Source: Ascidia mentula (lineage: Eukaryota > Chordata > Ascidiacea > Phlebobranchia > Ascidiidae). Taken from it: a stretch of 64,000 nucleotides of DNA. The stretch lies in the NCBI GenBank assembly GCA_947561715.1, contig OX387197.1:26004266-26068265 (forward strand), read 5' to 3'. The notes under the pieces were generated by a model. It was not told the origin of the DNA and ran no database searches. It saw nothing but the letters and a program-made list of their open reading frames with translations. Both the position numbers and the translations under genes were made by a program. How positions within the stretch are numbered: the stretch's first letter is position 1; each line of letters starts with the position of its first letter. Below are positions 54,301 through 64,000 of this stretch, one piece after another.

Positions 54301-56168
54301 ATGAATTTACTTTTCGTGTTGTACTTAACACTACTGCCTGTTGTGTTCTCCCAAACTTGGCACAAGCATGGAACAAGTGAATATTTGATTGGGTCAAGAG
54401 CGGATAAAGTCAACAGCTCTTCTGAAGCAGAAACTGCATGTCAAGGATGGAATGCTCATGTAGCCAACGTCAAAACAAACGATACTTTTGATTTTTTGGT
54501 GGCTAAGATTGGAAATCTCACTGGCAAGTCTTTTGTCTGGAGTAAACTCACAATTGTAATGCAAACTAATCACTATTTCTTTTAATGTATTGAATAACTC
54601 TGGTTTGTAATGCTATGATATCAATTACGTGGATCAGTATACTGATATAGTCCATACAGGTTGTGAGATTCGCAACTGCTTTAAATAATATGTGTACGGT
54701 TAAACTAATGTTGTCAAAGTAATCAAGTACTGTCATTTCTTTGAAGAACGACCCTACTCCTATTTCATTGGAGCGAAACGAAATGGGAGAACAAACAACT
54801 TTGAGTGGATAGATGGATCTAGAGTTGATAATCCACAGTGGAGGGTGTGGAGGTTTGGGGGTAGGACATTCAGTGAACCAAACAACGACGGTGGACATGA
54901 AGATTGTGTGACAATGGGTTGGAGATGGGAACCCGGAGACTTGAGGTGGATGGATTATCCATGCACCGAACCGGCTCGATACATTTGTGAAAGGCGGTCA
55001 GGTTAGATACTTTGGGTCAAAAACCATAGCCTATGAAATGACATGAAAAATTACAACTTGTGAATAGATAGTTTTTCTGCAAAAAAACACTGTTTTCTTA
55101 ATGACATGTTGTCGCAGCAACGACATCGACCACGACGGTTAACACTGCAGCGTTAAGAACAAGTACAACAACAACAACATCCAAGCACGCCAAAGGAAGT
55201 ACCACGTCTGTTGGGATAGAGTTATCCAGCGGTACCAACGAATTGACCAAGAAAACAACCGTACTGATTACCACGACCGGTAAACCAACAGACACAGTTG
55301 TAACAGTCTTATGCACTAGCACAATAAGTATTTATAAATACTGTTGAATATACCCAATTAATTTAAACTACACCCAAAAACAGTGTTTAATTTCCAACCA
55401 ATATTGTAGCATCCAACAGCACCAACTTATCAGCTATCATGGGTTGGACGTTGGCTTGCATTGCAGTGATTGCCCTAATTTGCATGGTTGGATATCATGT
55501 GATGAAGCAAAGACGACAAATAAGGCGAGATCAAAAATTGTTGCTTGTTTATTATCTGAAGAGTAAACACTGTTTTTAGGGTTGTTGGATTGAAAAATCC
55601 CACCGAAGTCACATTTGCAGCAGCGGCAGGTGAGTGAACAGTCTACGGTGACCAACGCTTTATTTGCATGTTATATAATTTTTTGTTAATTTGGACGCAT
55701 TTTTAAACGGCGATGATCTCGATGGTCCATTGTTTAATACACATGTTATTCTGTTCCCCTTCAGAAGTCGATTTTGGTAATCAATTCTTTAGTCTGCTGT
55801 GTCTTCGATGTTTTAATCAGCCTGTTAACATGCGTTTTTATTCTTTGTCGAGGTTGACTATATATGCCGAGTGCACTAAAAAATACACGTCACAAGAAAA
55901 TCATCAACTCATCAACTTGAAATTATGTTTTGTGTTTTTACTTTAATCACTTCTTGTCTCAACATCTGTAGATAACGGACAACCAGACGATGCGTACATT
56001 TTGCCACAAGCCATCCCATTGACCAATAACCAACCAACACGGCAGAACCATCCTTCTAACCAACACCAACCAAACCCTGACATCAACCATTACGAAACCA
56101 CGCAAGATCCTCAATACGTGAACATTAAAACTACAGATGGGAATTCAGAATACATAAATTTCAAGTAA
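54301..56168 (+). CDS. Type I C-type lectin receptor, unit 2
   Basis: Six exons (54301-54523, 54747-55001, 55118-55279, 55410-55524, 55580-55629, 55972-56168) are complete and in frame with the same layout as the unit-1 gene, including the two GC donors. The lectin domain keeps EPN and the four cysteines. Exon 2 differs from unit 1 at six bases, all altering residues (Ser to Arg, Lys to Glu, Thr to Ile, and Asp-Gln to Thr-Glu just after the third Cys), with no silent change. The tail keeps YVNI; the last motif is YINF instead of YMNF, still Y-x-N. A second functional receptor with altered binding is likely if the duplication is real. Confidence 0.88.
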
Positions 56169-57824
56169 AGTTCCTGAAAACGAAAAACAATTATCACTGC
56201 ATACTTTCAAAGTTTTAAACCTGTTTGTTGATTTTAATTAAATCATGATTAAAGGGCTTCGATCTTAATAGGTCTCATCAGTGCAGCTATGTTGTGACTT
56301 TGAACGACCTTGTCAGCTAAATAGATGACATAGATATTATTGGCTCTATTGCTTGTACTTGTCTTGAAATGTTGGTATTGTGTTTTCATGCTGTAGTTGA
56401 TTTTTTAATATAAGCCTTCCATCGCTGCATTGCGTCGAACTACTTCCTTATGAGAAGTTCCTCCTGCCAACGTCGTCATCAATTAAGTAAAGCTTGATTG
56501 TTACGTAGGAGCCGTGCAGCTTCCCGAACTAATACTCACGCGGTTCTTATGATTGGTATTTACTCACTGCAGCACGAATATCAACTTAGCCATTGTGCCT
56601 TGATCCACTACACGTTGATAAACAAAGATTTGCTCTGTTTGTTGTGTACGAGTGAAGTACAAGAATAAAATGTATTTGGGATTTGTGATGCAAAATCTTC
56701 CAGTTCGTTTAAAGCAGATCTTGACCTACATACGATTAATTTCAGGACAATCACGTATTTCTATACCCTGCCAGGCCTGTATATTTTGATTTATTTTCTG
56801 TTTAGTTGATGAAGAAATGTAATAATCCAGTAATAGACCAAATCAACTCGGAAAACTGTCCTCCGCATTAAACTCATGCGACTGTTTTGCATCTTTGGTC
56901 ATCGTGATTCACTTGCTGAGTTGAGCAATGGCTTTCATTTCCTATACAGATTCTCGATATGGTAACTGCGTTATGTGTGGAGTTCTGTACAATCGACGCA
57001 AAATATGGCCCACATTTGCGTTACATTTAGTTCTGGTTGTTTTTTTTTTGCTCAATCGCGCTTGAGAATATTAAAACCAAAGCCATTGTAGTCACGCTTT
57101 CAACGCATTTCCAAGTTGTGATGTCCAACAAAACGACATGGGAAAAAAAGAACTAATTTCCAGTTTAGGTCAATTTCACAAAGGACAATTTAGTAGGAAA
57201 TACTTGCTGAGCTGGTGGCAGGTGACAAAATTCTAGCCAATGGAAGCAGCGACATTGTAGTTGTGTTATAAACCATGTAATTTGAGCAATCAAGCCATAT
57301 ACATAACTTATGCAACCAAACTAGCTACGTAAATAAACTTAAATTAAACAGGTATTTCTTTTGCAAATGATAAACAAAATCTAAATAAGCATAATTACTT
57401 TCAATTAATCAGTAAACAAAGTTAACCTAAACATAAATAACCTATTTAGTGCACTTAGGCAATCCAGCCATTCCTATGTTTATTAATGGAAATTAGTAAT
57501 GCAAAATTGCGCAAACAATTCCATGAATTGCGCAATCAACGCTGGAAAACTTGGTCTATTTTGTTTGTTTGCCGAATTGCAACCACAGAAAAAGCAAACA
57601 AGAACGGATTTCTGGTGGAATACGTTTACGCGGAGGAAGTGCGGTTCACCAATCGTGCGAATCAATGGCAAAGAACGTGTTAATTTTGCAGTGAGGGCTA
57701 AGGAGTCATTTCCAGCCGTGTACTTTACGTTAGAATTAGTTTGATGAATTGCTTTTTCACTTTGAACAACCTGGAATAAATTATCCATATCAGCTTTAAT
57801 CTATTGCCTTTTTGCAATTGTTTG
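56169..57824. other. Lectin-receptor 3' flank and spacer, unit 2
   Basis: No gene seen. It includes about 80 bases near 57370-57480 that differ from unit 1 by an insertion or deletion, then the start of the paralogous MRH block. Confidence 0.45.
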
Positions 57825-57949
57825 GTAGTCAAAAAACCCAACATGAAAGGACACACCAACCAATCAACGAGCAATTTCAACAACAACATTACGTAAACTC
57901 TCCAAGAACCGTGCACTACCAAAACGACACTGATTATGTTAACTTTTAA
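57825..57949 (+). pseudogene. Orphan Y-x-N tail exon, unit 2
   Basis: It matches the unit-1 orphan exon and stays open, with a few replacements (QPIN for QPTN, QQQHYVN for QQPHYVN). The base before it has changed the acceptor from TTAG to TTTG, so it probably can no longer be spliced. This supports reading the orphan exons as relics, at least in this unit. Confidence 0.7.
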
Positions 57950-58173
57950 TTAGATTAGGTTTCCATTGTACTCGGCTGAATAGTCGTATAAACCTGCCAT
58001 AGTCAAAGTGTCATAACTTGAGCCTCCCAAAATACAAAACTTTACAGAAATAGCTGGTGTTTCAAAATGGAATCCTCCAATAATTTTTGTGTTGTTTTGC
58101 CAAAATTTATGTAACTAAAGTGACCTTTGTATGGCCTTGGTTGGTATTTGAAATGAGAATTGTTACCCCTAAG

Positions 58174-58412
58174 CTGCTGCGCTTCGAAGTTGTTGTCACG
58201 TGACATGCCTCCGGCTTGTTGCTCGTTGTTGCTGCTGCTGTTTCCCTTCTGTCTGCTCAGTCCTTTATTACCCCGACGCTTTTCTTGCATGCGCTCATTG
58301 TAGTACTGATGATGAACCCAGTTGGTGTTTGAAACCTTTACTGATGATTAACATCATTTTAGCTTTGGCTTTCATTTTCAAAGTTATCAACTCCAAATAC
58401 TTTGCACCCAAG
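58174..58412 (+). mobile_element. Short retroposon insertion with worn hammerhead motif, unit 2
   Basis: The same insertion as at 41257-41495, so it predates the tandem duplication. Here the hammerhead boxes read GTTTGAAACCTT, which changes the minimal helix III and one helix II pair, so a ribozyme fold is less likely. The minus-strand open stretch is kept. Confidence 0.6.
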
Positions 58413-59897
58413 TAACCCCCTACTTTGTACATATCTTGTAGAATGTTTCTTGCAACTTTTTTTTTTTAAAGAAATATTTTCTCTGTAAAGACCCTGTTTT
58501 GACATTTTCACGCAGGTATTCTAGTAGTTATCACATGTTGAACCACGAATTTCCGTTTTCCCTTTTTAAGAGAAAAAATCCCCAGTCGTCACTTATCAAC
58601 AGTGGTTGGCATCTCTCGCGGTAATTGATCGCCTCTCACCTCATAAACTGAAGCGCATTTCAGTGTGTGGTGAACGTAGCAGATGAGCGGAGAACCAAGA
58701 AATATATTTACGAGAATTTTCGACGTCAAAATGTCAACAGGCTGGTATTAAGTAAACGTTTTGTTGTCTGGTGTAATAACGTAACACGATAACGCATTCC
58801 AACAGCAATTCAAGGATGTAAACAATCCTGTGGGTTAGAAAGTAACTCTTTTGGAAAACGTACTTAAACTTACATGCGAGGTTCACTGCAATCCCTTGAA
58901 CTTTATAAGCACGTTTGCTCGACTTATTGTTGTCGTGTTACAACACAGATGCCATGCTATTGTGAACCCAGAAGATGTGCAAATAGTAACGCGTTTTCTT
59001 GTATGCATTGCACTGTGGTATCGCAGCCTTATAGCATGTATTGCAAGAATGTCGTAAATTGTGTCGTTTTTCTAAGAAGGTTCTGCCATCAGGGTTCATG
59101 CAATGAAGCTGTTGGATTTGTTCGTAATGACACAGGTTTTGGTTTGGTTTTATCTGGTTTTGTCGATGATGTGTCATTAGTCGATTGGTTGCTTCAAGAT
59201 CTTCAGTTCTAACATAGTTTTACATTTCCAACAATATCGTGGTCGAATGTGATGAAGCATCCAAACGCTAGTAATAATCCTCAAAGCGTTTAAACGTCAT
59301 ATCTAAATCCGAAATCTCAAGCGAAAATTTGTTTTCTGGCGTCAAAAACTGAAAAAAAGTTTTTGTCAAACGGATTTTCATTTTCTACGAAAGATCCTGA
59401 TACTGAGGGTCACATTAAGGTAGCCATGCGTTTTGCTGAGCGCGGTTGAGAATCTTCATCCTGCAAACTATGCCGGATATACCTCCAGCAAAAGTTTTTG
59501 GTTTCGATTCACTTCTATGCAGTCATTATTCAACGAAGGTTAGTTGCTCAAGTAAACAATGGGTGTACTGTAACGTAGTAATGATGCGCACAAGCTTGTA
59601 GAATCAGACCAGGAAGTTATGTTACCGGTAAGAACCAAGTTAAGGCAGCAAAGCTTTCATTGCGGTACAATATAATGTCTTGTGTTGAGAGGTTTATACC
59701 ATTAGTTATAGTTCTTTTCAACACATGGTCGGTCAGATTGAACAAATCACAGCCTCTTCAAGCAATGTCAGGCAAATAATCTAAATTTTTAAAATGAGTT
59801 TTCAATGCTTTACATAGTTTCTTGTTTATATTTTCTTTAGCCATCAGACCACTATAGGGCAGACATATTGCACTTGGTTTGGACACAAGCGTTAATT
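58413..59897. promoter_or_regulatory. Upstream region of the MRH receptor gene, unit 2
   Basis: The counterpart of 41507-43076, with the shared 5' module at about 59490-59708. No coding exon seen. Confidence 0.5.
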
Positions 59898-62800
59898 ATG
59901 GTAATTTATCCGGGTATGTGTCGTGTGTTGCTACTGGTATTACCCTTTCTCCCTACTTCTCTTTCAAAAACATGTGCAAGAAGTGGAACTTGTATGTGAG
60001 CATCACTAATTTCCTATGTTTATTTATGTAAATTAGTAATGCAAAAAAGTGCAAACAATTCCTTGAATTGCGCAATCAACGCTGGAAAGCTTGGTCTCTT
60101 TTGTTTGTTTATCAAATGCAACCACAGAAAAAAAAAAGACTTATTCCGTACATATTTTTAGGTGTTCGATGTCCGACAACAGCGGAACCATTGACCTGCG
60201 GAGTATTGGTTCGACCAACGGCACCCCCAGGTGGTCGATCCGCGACCAACCGTGGACTTTCAAATACAATCCATGTGTTGGTTTCACTTCTCCACAGTTC
60301 ACTGACCTTGCTGTAAGTGCTGGCATGAAACTACACAAACGTTAGTTGCCACACGTGTCACTAAACGTGAGGCAGTTATATTGCTTACATGCTGCGCGCA
60401 TAAGCAAGAAGGTTGTGTTCGAACAACAATAGGGTTGCCAGAAGTCCTGGCTTTCGCACACATTCCTCGTATGTTGTTGTTAAAATCTCATAGATGACTT
60501 AAAACAATATTTCAAAACTGTCAAACAATGTTCAAATATTTGGAAGTTGTTTGCTGCGAACAAAAAAATTCGTGCGAAAGCGAAACTATTGTTGCGTTAC
60601 GTCATAGAAGGTGCTTTGGTCTTGCGAGTGCTGACAGCCTCATGCGTTTAGGAATGGAAAAAATTGTAAAACTGGTTTAGTATAGTATTGCATTAAATAG
60701 GGGACAACAGCAGAAGTCAATTTGTGTAAACAAACAACGTCTCTCTTCAATGTAATGGCAGAGGGAACGACGTAAGTTTGAAGCCTGTATACATTTTAAT
60801 GCAGGTTCACCAGCGAAACAACACAAACCCTGCAGAGGAATTCGACCTCGGTGTTCAAACAAGCGAAACGTTTGTAACTGATTTTCAAGGGGCTGTTTCC
60901 ATCACATACCGTTCAAAAGACAAATTCAGGTAATATTCACATCTGCTTCTCTCCATTAAATTAATAGCTTGGTTTTCATGTTTTAATCATTCATGTTTCA
61001 AGTATTTTATTCGTTGGAAACACTAGGCAGCTAATGTTTCGTTGTAGATTCCTTTTATGTTGATATAACTAAAGCGCATCATTACAAACCTCACCACGAT
61101 ATTTTAAACAAAATTTAGCTTGTTAACATTTGGAAATGATAATATTTTGTACTGCGGTTGCTTAGATCCTTTTGATAGTGCAATATATGTTGTAAATAAA
61201 TGCAAAACATTTGGGATTCGGAACCACACTATTCTGTGCATAAACCGCCATATGTGTCTTTCGGTTAAAACATTCTCACGGGTTTTTAATCAAACTTTAT
61301 TGTTTTTAGACTTACTCGTGTTTTTCTGGTTTGCGAACCCGCTGTCACCGACCATAATCTGCGGTTCATCGGTGAACTCGTAATAACCGAATACGTAAGC
61401 TCAATAAGCGACCTCCATGTGTATATCATTGGTTTAACTTCTCACTTCCCACCAACATTTCCTTTGAATATAAATTTCTCAAATACATCAATGTCTGGGA
61501 AACCCGATCTATACGAGTTCAAAGCACAGAGGTTTCATAAATCGACGTTTTTTATTTACGTTGCAGTATTTCATCTTAACAAGTCCCTGCGCGTGTCCAG
61601 GGGCTTGTGACGTCAAAGGAATTATTCGTAAGTCTCTGTATTTCTTTTTAAAGCAATTCAAAGGGCATTACCTTTAAACCACATCCGTCTTAGACTTTAC
61701 CTCAATAAATCACCGCTGATAGATTGTAAACATTCTCAATGCAAATGAAGTAATGGTTTTGAAACAAAGTCAAAAACAAAAGAGTGTCGTCGTCGACATA
61801 TAGTGGCTAGCAAGTAAACAACTTGCTAAGCGACCTTCACAATTACAACCCATAATGCTCAGAATATTGCAGCTGAGTTCGCCATTGCAGTAGGGCGATC
61901 CTACCTTGCTATGTCACACAACATGAGACACTTTTTTTAACTTGCGCAATTAATTTCTGCCTTAAATTTTAACTTAAATTACTCTTTACGTTACATATGC
62001 CACACTATCACTCTGATAAATCTTACAAAAGTATTTGCGGCTTCAGTTAGAAGCATATTTGCATTATATAACATGACCATTAACCGTACCTAATTTGAAT
62101 CCTCCCCAATTTACAGAAGAGACAACAACAAAAGCTGAAACAACAACAAAAGTTGCAGCAATAGCTACAGCAACAGCGTCAGATGTCCTACTGAAGCACT
62201 CAACAGAAGTAGAAAACAGAAATACAGCACAAACCCAAGGTAAACGTAGAACAGGAAACAACAAATATTGGATTTGGTGTAACGATTGCAAAAACAGAGA
62301 TATTGCTTTTCCAAAGTAAACTACACACATTTTGTTTAAATTTGAATGAAATGTGGGACATATGTAACTAAAAGACGATATTTTATTTTTCTGTGATATT
62401 TTTCAGCTATTAGTGGGCTAATTTACTGGAAAACGCTGGCCATCATTGGTTGGGTGATTGCTGGTGTTTCCGTAACTGTGACCTTGTGCATTACTATCTT
62501 CTGCGTAACATCACAAAAATCCAATAGAAGGTAATTAATTGGAAGGCTAACTGTGTCGTTTTGTATGGTGTCAGTTACGTAATGGTGACAAATTTATACA
62601 CGGTGCTACATTAAAACAACTTTGACAAACTTGCGATTAACTCCTTCACACAGCATGTTATATTTGCAGACCCGTCCTTTCCGAGGAATCCAAAAGACAG
62701 ACAGGCATGTTTTATATAAGTTTTTTATTATAATTGAAGTGGGTTTGAGGATAAATGTTAAAGTTACTCGTGCTCCATGACTTTAACTCATAGTTTGAAA

Positions 62801-63235
62801 CCAGGAAACCAGTTTGCCATTAATCATCATTGATCATCATGGTGTTTAAGCTTTATAAAAAATATATATCTGTTACAAATGTTGATTACAACGGATTTCT
62901 GGTGGAATACTTTTGCGCGGAAGGTACGGTTCACCAATCGCGCGAAACAATGGCAAAGTTCGTGTTTCAGTTTCGCAGTGAAAGCTTCAAAACATTTCCA
63001 GGCACCTACTATACGTTAGAATCATTTTGATGAATCGCTTTGCCACTTTAAACAACAAGGAATGAATTATCCATATCAGCTTTAATCTATTGCCTTTTTG
63101 CAATTGTTAGGTAGCCAAAAAGCCCAACATGCAAGGACACACCAACCAACCAACGAGCAGTTTCAACAACCACATTACGTGAACTCTCCAAGAACCGTGC
63201 ACTACCAAAACGACACTGATTATGTTAACTTTTAA
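59898..63235 (+). CDS. Type I MRH-domain receptor, unit 2
   Basis: Nine exons (59898-59995, 60162-60312, 60805-60929, 61310-61394, 61567-61627, 62117-62239, 62407-62530, 62670-62704, 63111-63235) are complete and in frame, 308 residues. Signal peptide, MRH domain, Thr-rich stalk, membrane helix and the YVN, YQN, YVN tail are as in unit 1. In the exons of the signal peptide and MRH domain I count four silent changes and one replacement (Leu to Arg in ITYxSKDK). The stalk and membrane exons add one silent change and two replacements (Ile to Asn, Thr to Ala). The tail exon is identical. This looks like a constrained gene, in contrast to the lectin gene next to it. Confidence 0.86.
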
Positions 63236-64000
63236 TTAGATAAGGTTTCCATTGTACTCGGTTGAATAGTCGTATAAACCTGCCATAGTCAAAGTGTCAT
63301 AATTTGAGCCTCCCAAAATACATAACTTTACAGAAATAGCTGGTGTTTCAAAATGGAATCCTCCAATATTTTTGTGTTGTTTTGCCAAACTTTATGCAAC
63401 TAAAGTGACCTTTGTATGGCCTTGGTTGGTATTTTAAATGAGAATTGTAACCCTTACTTTGTAAATATCTTGTAGAATGTTTCTTGCAATATTTATTGAA
63501 TGAAATATTCTCTGTAAAGACCCTTCTGCTTCTGCAACTTTTATTCCGCAAAAAAGGTTTTCCTGAAACATTTTCTTGGATGCATTGTACTGTGGTATCG
63601 TGGCCTCATAGCATTTATTGCAAGAATGTCGTTTATCCTGGTGTTATTTTGACTGAAAAAGTGTTCGTAGTTATGTTTCCCGTAATACAACAGGTAAAGC
63701 GAAAAAATTACTTTCGTTATATTATCGCGTTGTGACACTGACGCTTTGGAAAGGAATTACGTAAAACAGGAGAAAGGGTTTTTCCCGAGCACGTCATTAA
63801 CGGATTTGTGTCGATGATGTGTTACCTGGGAAAAGTGAAAGATGACGTGACTACAGGGTTAAACCACGACGTTTAACGTTGTTTGTAATCAAGCAGTATG
63901 GGTTATACGAAACGTTGGCTAATAAACAAAATCAGCACATTGATTTTACCGTAACATAAACCTTCGTTTTAAATGAACCTGTTTAGAACTTAGATTCGAT
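63236..64000. other. MRH 3' flank, unit 2, to window end
   Basis: Matches 46411-47181 with few differences. No gene seen. Confidence 0.6.

Larger units (their letters stand above)
47222..64000 (+). repeat. Tandem duplication, unit 2 (cut by window end)
   Basis: Co-linear with unit 1 from 30404. The offset drifts by a few bases through small indels (16818 at the start, about 16825 near the end). The last bases of the window match unit 1 at about 47175, some 40 bases before the unit end, so the right junction and any third unit are just outside. Confidence 0.93.

Overview
The window looks like nuclear DNA of an ascidian tunicate of the Ciona type. It is AT-rich, carries compact chordate-family genes with many short introns, and has no bacterial or organellar traits. 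The genus is an inference from gene families and style, not from a database match. I built gene models by chaining open exons across splice sites with matching phase; the totals divide by three in every complete model.

Layout. From 1 to about 16.5 kb there are three phase-1 exons on the minus strand, at 2.5, 5 and 10.4 kb. The 2.5 kb exon closely resembles the membrane-helix first exon of Kv-channel-interacting proteins (KChIPs), so this stretch is probably the alternative-promoter region of a KChIP gene whose EF-hand core lies left of the window. A foldback element and a small hAT-like MITE sit between these exons and the next gene. From 16.5 to 19.65 kb (minus) lies a two-zinc-finger nuclear protein, head to head with PDHB (20.1-22.7 kb, plus), the mitochondrial pyruvate dehydrogenase E1 beta subunit. 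UBE2N/Ubc13 follows at 24.1-26.25 kb on the minus strand. DMTF1, a Myb-repeat transcription factor of 19 coding exons, spans 28.06-36.36 kb.

The right half is a direct tandem duplication with a period of about 16.82 kb: 30404-47221 and 47222-64000. The left breakpoint falls inside coding exon 8 of DMTF1. Each unit holds the 3' part of DMTF1 and two type I membrane receptors. The first has a C-type lectin domain, the second a mannose-6-phosphate-receptor-homology (MRH) domain. Both have a Thr-rich stalk, one membrane helix and a cytoplasmic tail ending in tyrosines of the form Y-x-N, the binding context of Grb2-type SH2 domains. The genes also share a related 5' upstream module, and an orphan copy of the MRH tail exon lies between them. 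The second unit ends at the window edge about 40 bases short of a full repeat, so more copies may follow.

The most interesting candidate system is this duplicated pair of lectin-like receptors with different ectodomains and similar signalling tails. Between the two units the second C-type lectin exon shows only amino-acid-changing differences, while the MRH exons show mostly silent ones. The main caution is that Ciona is very polymorphic and the units are only about 2 % different by eye, so two haplotypes misjoined by assembly must be excluded.
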